A stretch of DNA of 7,457 nt. Source: UBA7805 sp036146215. Lineage in GTDB: Bacteria > Planctomycetota > Planctomycetia > Pirellulales > UBA7805. How positions within the stretch are numbered: the first letter of the stretch is position 1; the number at the start of each line of letters is the position of its first letter. Below the pieces are notes generated by a model. That model had not been told where the DNA came from, did no database searches, and saw nothing but the letters and a program-made list of their open reading frames with translations. Where the stretch lies: the NCBI GenBank assembly GCA_036146215.1, contig JAYYJN010000071.1, positions 1-7,457 on the forward strand. The letters are read 5' to 3'. Made by a program: the position numbers and the translations under genes. This document shows, one piece after another, positions 1 to 5,174 of the stretch.

Positions 1-1288
1 AACCCTGCTAAGCGGCGGTTTGTATTGTGCTTTAGGCCTGATTGATGACCGCTGGCCTCTCCGAGCTCGTTTCAAATTCGCATTCCAGATAGTTGCTGCG
101 ATCCCGTTCGTATTCATGGGTACTTCGATTGCAAAATTGTATCTGTTGGGTATCGAAATAAACCTAGGTGTAATGGCGGTGCCATTTACTATTTTCTGGA
201 TCGTCTCGTGCGTTAATGTTGTCAATCTTATGGATGGGATGGACGGCTTGGCGACGACCATTGGATTAATTTCAACTGCAACGCTGGCCCTGTTATCATT
301 ATCGCTCGGGCAAAATAGTCTCGCGCCGATCGGATTTTTGTTTGCAGCAAGTTTGTTGGGTTTTCTTTTCCATAATTGGCCGCCAGCTCGTATATTTCTC
401 GGAGACGCCGGCAGCCTATTAATCGGTTTCATGATCTCCGCTCTTTCTGCTGGGGGAGCCCTCAAAACCGCAACTGGTTTTGTGCTTGTTTTTCCCACCG
501 TGTTGTTAGCAATTCCGATTGCCGACACGGCCTTAGCGATTGTACGCCGTAAATTAATGGGTCGAGGGATCGGGGATGGTGATCGCGGGCACATTCATCA
601 CCGATTGCAAGAACGCGGGTTAACCAAAGTCAACTCATTGTTGATCATCTCCGCTTTCTGCATTGCCATGGCAGCGGTTGTGCTGATTGCTGGTCATATT
701 CAAAACGAGTGGTTGGCATTGCTGCTAGGGTCGGCCATTCTGATCGCGGGATTCCTTGGGCGCTTTTTGGGCTTCCATGAATTACACCTCGCAAGTCGCA
801 GTCTGCAGATTGTATTACAGGTTGGTCGCCACGCTGCGGATAGATTAAGGGCAAAAATGTCGTCGATGCGACTTGCGGCATCAGGGGCAAATGACTCCGT
901 TTCCATGTGGGAATTATTAGAAGCCAAGGCAAAACTGGCAGGCGCGACGGAAGTCGAACTGACTGTAGAGGAAATAGCTTCCGATACGCATATTACTGCA
1001 GGAAGAATGAGAATTCCGGAATCGAATTCGAATTCGCCTGCGGACGCCAATTGGGATATACGCTTCGGTATAATTCGGGATCACGATCACTGTGTGCGTA
1101 TTATTGCGAAAGGTTGCTCAATGGTGGAGACAGAGCAGCAGGCCTTTGAGAGTTTGCCTCAACTATGCACTGAAATTTGCAAAAGCTGGCCGCTGGATTC
1201 ACCGGAGATTTTGTCGATCCACGATCAAATTCCTCACTCATCGATCGACGTATCACAGGTAATAAAAATTGATCGTCACGCGGCCTAG
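1..1288 (+). CDS. WecA/TagO-like undecaprenyl-phosphate sugar-1-phosphate transferase, 5' end cut by the window edge
   Basis: Membrane enzyme of the MraY/WecA/TagO superfamily, expected to move a sugar-1-phosphate (usually GlcNAc-1-P) from a UDP-sugar to the polyprenyl-phosphate carrier, the first step of envelope glycan assembly. The frame is open to the left edge (first full codon at base 2). The TTG at 20 is not a believable start because the conserved part has already begun, so several N-terminal helices are missing. Counting from base 20: DD pair at 9-10 followed by RWPL; NLMDGMDGLA at 69-78 (catalytic Asp motif); FLGDAGS at 126-132; HIHHRL at 191-196, the histidine motif typical of WecA/TagO rather than MraY. 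About eight hydrophobic segments lie between residues 20 and 250. Residues about 265-422 are a hydrophilic tail absent from classical WecA; it contains MWELLEAKAKLAG and I cannot assign its role. It ends convergently with aroC. Family certain; exact sugar substrate unknown. Confidence 0.9.
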   Translation, partial: TLLSGGLYCALGLIDDRWPLRARFKFAFQIVAAIPFVFMGTSIAKLYLLGIEINLGVMAVPFTIFWIVSCVNVVNLMDGMDGLATTIGLISTATLALLSLSLGQNSLAPIGFLFAASLLGFLFHNWPPARIFLGDAGSLLIGFMISALSAGGALKTATGFVLVFPTVLLAIPIADTALAIVRRKLMGRGIGDGDRGHIHHRLQERGLTKVNSLLIISAFCIAMAAVVLIAGHIQNEWLALLLGSAILIAGFLGRFLGFHELHLASRSLQIVLQVGRHAADRLRAKMSSMRLAASGANDSVSMWELLEAKAKLAGATEVELTVEEIASDTHITAGRMRIPESNSNSPADANWDIRFGIIRDHDHCVRIIAKGCSMVETEQQAFESLPQLCTEICKSWPLDSPEILSIHDQIPHSSIDVSQVIKIDRHAA

Positions 1289-1310
1289 CCTTTTGTGATT
1301 GCCAAATTTT

Positions 1311-2432
1311 TTAGATTGCCTCGTTCTGCCGATGCCTCAGTAAGTGATCGGCAAGCACAATAGCGACCATTGCCTCGGCCATCGGAATGAATCGCGGGAG
1401 CAAGCACGGGTCGTGACGTCCGCCAGTGCTGATTTGAGTCGACGTTCCCTCTCGATCGACCGTCATTTGTGGTTTGGGGATGCTGCTCGTTGGTTTGACT
1501 ACCGCACGAAGAACAATCGGCATGCCAGAAGAGATACCACCCAGCATTCCACCGTGTCGATTTGTTTCAGTTCGGATTGCTGCCAGTGTTTCATCTGTTG
1601 CCTCGGACACAAACGCATCATTGTTCTCACTGCCACGCATTCTGGCTGCTGCAAAACCACTGCCATATTCCATGCCGAGGACTGCGGGTAAGCTGAAAAT
1701 AGCTTTCGCCAGATCGGCCTTCAACTTATCAAAAACCGGATCACCGAGGCCGGCTGGTATTCCTGTAACAACAATTTCAGCAATACCGCCCACCGAGTCT
1801 TGGTCCAATCGAAGTTGCTCAATCAAGTCAACCATTTTTGGAGCTGTCGAGTAGTCAGGGCACCGAACAATGTTTTCACTACCATCCGGCAGTTGTTCGA
1901 CGTCGTTCAAAGCAATAGCCGCAGGATCGGGAATTTGCGCACAGATGTCGCCGACTTGCACAACATAACCAACAACATTAGCACCATGGGCGGCAGCAAG
2001 TATCTTCTTGGCCACTGTTCCAGCGGCTACTCTGACCGTCGTTTCTCTGGCACTCGAGCGGCCGCCTCCTCGATAATCACGGAAGCCATATTTAGCATCG
2101 TACGTGTAATCGGCGTGCCCTGGTCGATAGAGATCCTTGATGTTCGTATAGTCACGACTTCGCTGATCACGATTCTTTACCAGAATCGCGAGACTTGTCC
2201 CGGTCGTATGTCCCTCAAACACGCCAGAAAAAATTTCCGCTTCATCCGGTTCATCCCGTTGGCTCACGATCTTACTTTGTCCCGGCCGTCGCCTACGTAA
2301 ATCTACAGCCAAGTCTGCGACCGAGAGTGGTATCCCAGGCGGAACGCCATCGATAATCACGACGTATCCGGGGCCATGGCTCTCGCCGGCAGTCGTAATC
2401 CGAAACGCTTGTCCAAAGGAATTACCAGGCAT
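1311..2432 (-). CDS. aroC: Chorismate synthase
   Basis: Cytoplasmic reduced-FMN-dependent lyase converting 5-enolpyruvylshikimate-3-phosphate to chorismate, the last shikimate-pathway step and branch point to aromatic amino acids, folate and quinones. The protein has 373 residues, close to the usual bacterial length of about 360-390. All three family signatures are present: GESHGPGYVVIIDGVP at 16-31 with catalytic His19; RPGHADYTYDAKYG at 103-116 with the second conserved His106, running into DYRGGGRSSARET at 119-131; and TGGRHDPCLLPR at 336-347 with the conserved Asp341. DSVGG at 212-216 and the basic RRRRPG at 46-51 also fit. The ATG at 2430-2432 gives the normal N-terminus (MPGNSFGQAFRITTAGESHG). 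No clear Shine-Dalgarno precedes it, only an A-rich stretch. It lies 27 bases after purC on the same strand, so co-transcription or translational coupling is likely. No missing residues seen. Confidence 0.97.
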   Translation of the reverse strand: MPGNSFGQAFRITTAGESHGPGYVVIIDGVPPGIPLSVADLAVDLRRRRPGQSKIVSQRDEPDEAEIFSGVFEGHTTGTSLAILVKNRDQRSRDYTNIKDLYRPGHADYTYDAKYGFRDYRGGGRSSARETTVRVAAGTVAKKILAAAHGANVVGYVVQVGDICAQIPDPAAIALNDVEQLPDGSENIVRCPDYSTAPKMVDLIEQLRLDQDSVGGIAEIVVTGIPAGLGDPVFDKLKADLAKAIFSLPAVLGMEYGSGFAAARMRGSENNDAFVSEATDETLAAIRTETNRHGGMLGGISSGMPIVLRAVVKPTSSIPKPQMTVDREGTSTQISTGGRHDPCLLPRFIPMAEAMVAIVLADHLLRHRQNEAI

Positions 2433-2459
2433 CGCTAGAATTTTTTCTGCGGTAACCGG

Positions 2460-3350
2460 TTATTTCCAGGGAAAGGGTTGACCGGTTAACTGTTCAAGAG
2501 ACTCGATGTATTTTTCCCGCGTGCCGCGGACCACATCTTCCGGTAGCGCCGGAGGAGCACTGTCTCGGTCCCAGCCCGATGCAAGCAACCAATCACGGAC
2601 AAACTGTTTATCGAAGGATGGTTGTCCACTTCCCGGAGCATACTTGTCAGCAGGCCAGAATCGTGAACTGTCTGGCGTTAGCACTTCGTCGATGAGAATC
2701 AATTCGTCGTCGATCAGACCCCATTCAAATTTGGTGTCCGCAATAATGATGCCTCGCTCGCGTGCGTATGCTGCTCCTCGGTTGTAAATGTCGAGACTTC
2801 GACGCCGCAACTCCTCCGATACATCTGCACCAACCTTTTCAACCATTTGTTCGAAGGAAATATTGATATCGTGTCCTGATTCCTCCTTTGTGGCGGGAGT
2901 GAAAATCGGCTCGTTCAGTTGGTCACTCTCAACCAATCCTTCCGGTAGGGGAACTCCACATACGGCTTGATTGTTCTGATATTCTTTCCAGCCTGATCCA
3001 GACAGATATCCGCGAACAACGCACTCAATAGGCACCACTTCAGTTTTTCGGACTAACATACTTCTGCCGACCAATGGAGTGCGATCCACATCTGCTGGCA
3101 AATCCATGGCGTCCACGTCACACGTGAGCATGTGATTTGATTCCTTTAAATAATCAAACCAAAACGCGCTGCATTGCGTTAATACCCGTCCCTTGTCGGG
3201 AATACCGGTTGGCAGTACCCAGTCAAACGCGCTGATTCGATCGGTACTAACAAGCAGTAATTGATCTCCCAGATCATAGATGTCCCGAACCTTTCCACGC
3301 CGAACCGGAAAAGTATCCAAAGCAGTTTCCATTACGACAGCATCCGTCAT
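2460..3350 (-). CDS. purC: Phosphoribosylaminoimidazole-succinocarboxamide (SAICAR) synthase
   Basis: ATP-dependent ligase of de novo purine synthesis that joins CAIR and L-aspartate to give SAICAR; cytoplasmic. The 296-residue length matches the long, yeast ADE1-like form rather than the roughly 237-residue E. coli form. Motifs in order: RRGKVRDIYDLG at 17-28 (nucleotide-binding N-lobe); STDRISAFD at 35-43; the first PROSITE-type signature VVPIECVVRGYLSGSGW at 105-121; EPIFTPATKEESGHD at 147-161; the second signature IIIADTKFEWG at 201-211; DEVLTPDSSRFWP at 221-233. The ATG at 3348-3350 is supported by an AAGGA ribosome-binding site seven bases upstream. It is the first gene of a probable purC-aroC operon. 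The leader carries a TATAAT, a hairpin and a small possible ORF, but no recognisable purine riboswitch core. Intact; identity is secure. Confidence 0.97.
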   Translation of the reverse strand: MTDAVVMETALDTFPVRRGKVRDIYDLGDQLLLVSTDRISAFDWVLPTGIPDKGRVLTQCSAFWFDYLKESNHMLTCDVDAMDLPADVDRTPLVGRSMLVRKTEVVPIECVVRGYLSGSGWKEYQNNQAVCGVPLPEGLVESDQLNEPIFTPATKEESGHDINISFEQMVEKVGADVSEELRRRSLDIYNRGAAYARERGIIIADTKFEWGLIDDELILIDEVLTPDSSRFWPADKYAPGSGQPSFDKQFVRDWLLASGWDRDSAPPALPEDVVRGTREKYIESLEQLTGQPFPWK

Positions 3351-3357
3351 GATTTTA

Positions 3358-3362
3358 TCCTT
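3358..3362 (-). promoter_or_regulatory. Ribosome-binding site of purC (AAGGA)
   Basis: The minus strand reads AAGGATAAAATC directly before the purC ATG, giving a five-base Shine-Dalgarno core seven bases from the start codon. It decides the purC start over the internal ATG at codon 7. aroC and uvrB lack a match of this quality. Confidence 0.7.
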
Positions 3363-3387
3363 TTTGTATTTGCTGTGTCCTCGTTAT

Positions 3388-3438
3388 TCAGATAGAAGCA
3401 ACGTTCGGGAGGTGCATTTTGACGATCGGGTCATCCAT
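3388..3438 (-). other. Possible 16-codon leader ORF upstream of purC
   Basis: The minus strand reads ATG at 3436-3438 through TGA at 3388-3390, encoding MDDPIVKMHLPNVASI. The stop lies 37 bases before the purC ATG. A purine-rich AAGGGGA lies upstream but is 17 or more bases from this ATG, so ribosome binding is doubtful. A second overlapping frame (ATG at 3452-3454, 23 codons) starts just after the same purine stretch. Chance ORFs of this size are common, so this is only a candidate. Confidence 0.12.
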
Positions 3439-3481
3439 CGCCGGCCCGCTGTCATTCCCCTTCAGCGAGCCTCGCCGGGCG
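3439..3481 (-). promoter_or_regulatory. GC-rich imperfect hairpin in the purC leader
   Basis: A five-base stem CGCTG/CAGCG (3447-3451 with 3463-3467) encloses an 11-base loop. The stem can be lengthened by GGC/GCC (3443-3445 with 3469-3471) across one mismatch, and by CGCC/GGCG (3439-3442 with 3478-3481) across an internal loop. On the purC strand the loop reads AAGGGGAATGA. It lies just downstream of the minus-strand TATAAT, so if that promoter is real most of the hairpin would form at the 5' end of the message. There is no U-run after it, so it is not an ordinary intrinsic terminator. Confidence 0.3.
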
Positions 3482-3482
3482 G

Positions 3483-3488
3483 ATTATA
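3483..3488 (-). promoter_or_regulatory. Possible -10 element (TATAAT) for purC-aroC
   Basis: The minus strand carries a perfect sigma70-type TATAAT here. Transcription would start near 3476, giving a leader of about 126 bases before purC. The hexamer 17 bases upstream (AGGCAG) does not resemble TTGACA and there is no full extended -10. The call rests on the -10 match and position only. Confidence 0.3.
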
Positions 3489-3660
3489 ACGCGCAGCGCA
3501 ACGTGCTGCCTAGCAGTCACAGAAGGATTGCTTTGCAGGGGATGTGTCGGTGCGATTTGCGGATATCGAATAGTTGAAGTTAGGTGAAAACTCCGATAGA
3601 CTCGAAACATTGATTCTTGGGTACTTTTCTTTTAGGCTTGCGTTGATGTGAGTCTCTCCT

Positions 3661-3683
3661 GCATGGGGTTACGCAAATCCCGC
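3661..3683 (+). promoter_or_regulatory. Small hairpin just before the GH10-like gene's ribosome-binding site
   Basis: GGGGTT (3665-3670) can pair with AATCCC (3676-3681), including one G-T pair, around a five-base loop. GC/GC at 3661-3662 and 3682-3683 extends it across a two-base bulge. The stem ends three bases before GAGG, so it could affect ribosome access. Short stems like this arise by chance fairly often. Confidence 0.2.
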
Positions 3684-3685
3684 AC

Positions 3686-3689
3686 GAGG
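3686..3689 (+). promoter_or_regulatory. Ribosome-binding site of the GH10-like gene (GAGG)
   Basis: GAGG lies eight bases before the ATG at 3698, a normal spacing. It supports that ATG as the true start. Confidence 0.55.
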
Positions 3690-3697
3690 CGGCGGTT

Positions 3698-5170
3698 ATG
3701 GGACTAATTCGGTTTTCGTTAGCTCAAGCAGACCGGGTATCGGCTGCGGCTCTCAATCGCGCCTATATGGCAGGGATGGATGAGGTGCCCTGGCCGACGC
3801 GGGTCGTAGCTACGGATGATGGGTTGATCGTGGACCGTCCGGAGTCGGAATCGGGATGTTTCTATATTCCGTGGAAAGTGGAAGGTTTTTGTGAGATGAC
3901 CCTCTCCACGGCAAGCTTGATGGAACGACCGCGGCCCTACTTGCTCGAGGTGGAACTTGCTCGAGGCACGCTCAATCGAATACGCAATCAACTTGCAAAC
4001 TGGGAGCAGGCAGGGCTTGTCATTCCCGATCCGATCCGAAAACGTTTAAGTGAAGTCACCGAGGTTTTTTCACGTGCTGTGACCTCGCAACTAGATCAGC
4101 AGCAGGCAGCCAAACTTGCGTCGGAAGTGCTCGCCGAAGGTCTTTCCTTAACGGTCGCGCTTGGTGCGGCTTATGCACAGCAAGCACTTTCTATGCGACA
4201 TGCGTCGGGCAACAAACTGGTGACGCTGCTCGGAGCCAATTTGGGAGAGAAACCGCTTGAAACACCGGTGGCCGATCATTTTACCCGGACTTTTAATTCA
4301 GCGATCGTCCCCATGGCCTGGAATCAATTGGCCCGCGATGAAGGCGAGTACAATTGGGATTTAACAGAGGCTCAGATTAGTTGGTGCAAGGCCAACGATA
4401 TGAAAATTTGTAGTGGACCTTTAGTTTCGCTTGACGGCGCAAAAATTCCCGATTGGTTGGTATTGTGGGAAGAGGATCTTGAAAACCTCACAGAATTAAT
4501 CGCGCAACATGTGCGATCTGTGGTGCAGCGATTTCGTGGCCGGTTGCATGTTTGGCAGGCGGTGTCGCGAGTCAACTCGAACACTTTTCTGGGGTTAAGT
4601 CGACAAGACACAATGCGGTTGGCGATTTTCATTGTTGAGACAATCCGGGAGATCGATCCACAAACTCCGGTGGTCATCAGTTTTGACCAGCCGTGGGGCG
4701 ATCCGAAGAGCAGTCAAGATGCCGAACTTCCGGTTTACCTTGCCGATACGTTAGCCCGTTCTAATTTGGGATTGGCGGGAGTCGGGCTCGAAATGAAAAT
4801 CGGCTATCACCCCAACGGATCATCTTTTAGAGATGTCATCGAGTTCAGTCGCCAATTGGATCGGTGGGCGATGCTGGGAATGCCGTTGCTGGTGTCTTTA
4901 GTGGTCCCGGGTGGCGAAGGTGACGATCCACATGCCAATTCGGAATCGCTCCCGCATCCAGATGTTTGGACGGTCGAAAGACAGGAAGAATGGGTCCGTG
5001 ATTATGTGCCTATCTTGCTAGGCAAGCAGGCGGTGCAAGGCATCATGTGGGATCAACTTTACGATGCACATCCTCACGCCCTGCCACACGGAGGGCTGAT
5101 TGATGCCAGAGCCGAGGCGAAGCCAGCCCTGGGAAGCTTGACGGCTATTCGCAAAGCGCACTTGGACTGA
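3698..5170 (+). CDS. GH10 (endo-1,4-beta-xylanase)-like barrel protein with a degenerate active site
   Basis: A 490-residue protein with no signal peptide or membrane segment, so probably cytoplasmic. Residues about 170-485 follow the GH10 barrel: LLGANLGEKP (177-186) in the first strand; FNSAIVPMAWNQLARDEGEYNW (199-220) where GH10 has the FN..VPEN.MKW block; a PDW at 251-253; LHVWQAVSRVN (283-293) at the WDVVNE position; GVGLEMKIGYHP (361-372) at GIGLQ.H; GMPLLVSLVV (394-403) at GLPVHITELD; and GIMWDQLYDAHPHALPHGGLIDA (448-470), the typical GH10 C-terminal motif. The acid/base Glu aligns with Arg291 and the nucleophile Glu with Leu401 (or Ser400), so classical retaining xylanase activity is unlikely. 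Residues 1-80 look strand-rich and 85-165 helical; I do not recognise this region. It stands alone on its strand with its own leader, 4 bases from the uvrB stop. The fold assignment is good; the function is unknown (pseudoenzyme, binding protein or altered chemistry). Confidence 0.85.
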   Translation: MGLIRFSLAQADRVSAAALNRAYMAGMDEVPWPTRVVATDDGLIVDRPESESGCFYIPWKVEGFCEMTLSTASLMERPRPYLLEVELARGTLNRIRNQLANWEQAGLVIPDPIRKRLSEVTEVFSRAVTSQLDQQQAAKLASEVLAEGLSLTVALGAAYAQQALSMRHASGNKLVTLLGANLGEKPLETPVADHFTRTFNSAIVPMAWNQLARDEGEYNWDLTEAQISWCKANDMKICSGPLVSLDGAKIPDWLVLWEEDLENLTELIAQHVRSVVQRFRGRLHVWQAVSRVNSNTFLGLSRQDTMRLAIFIVETIREIDPQTPVVISFDQPWGDPKSSQDAELPVYLADTLARSNLGLAGVGLEMKIGYHPNGSSFRDVIEFSRQLDRWAMLGMPLLVSLVVPGGEGDDPHANSESLPHPDVWTVERQEEWVRDYVPILLGKQAVQGIMWDQLYDAHPHALPHGGLIDARAEAKPALGSLTAIRKAHLD

Positions 5171-5174
5171 TGGG

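Larger units (their letters stand above)
3351..3697. other. Divergent intergenic region between purC and the GH10-like gene
   Basis: This 347-base non-coding stretch separates two genes read away from each other, so it should hold promoters for both. On the minus strand I see the purC ribosome-binding site, a possible 16-codon leader ORF (3388-3438), a GC-rich hairpin (3439-3481) and a TATAAT (3483-3488). On the plus strand I see a hairpin (3661-3683) and a GAGG ribosome-binding site for the GH10-like gene, but no convincing -35/-10 pair. The middle (about 3490-3660) shows no tRNA-like T-loop, repeat or conserved reading frame. Confidence 0.6.

Noticed and set aside
1012..1036. Clustered GAATTC-like repeats (AATTCGAATTCG)
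   Set aside because: They lie in frame inside the WecA-like tail as a short Ser-Asn run (SNSNS). The array is too short to be a repeat locus.
1289..1310. Possible bidirectional terminator between the WecA-like gene and aroC
   Set aside because: There is an AAATTTTTT run and a GATTGCC direct repeat (1297-1303, 1314-1320), but no stem that could form an intrinsic terminator hairpin.
3280..3489. Plus-strand ORF of 69 codons overlapping the purC start and its leader
   Set aside because: Its first third is antisense to purC, it has no ribosome-binding site and it resembles no family.
3351..3490. Purine riboswitch ahead of purC
   Set aside because: The minus strand has TATAAT but lacks the conserved loop sequences and P1/P2/P3 arrangement of the purine aptamer.
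3490..3660. tRNA or small RNA gene in the middle of the divergent intergenic region
   Set aside because: No GGTTCGA-type T-loop, acceptor stem pairing or stem followed by a T-run was found.
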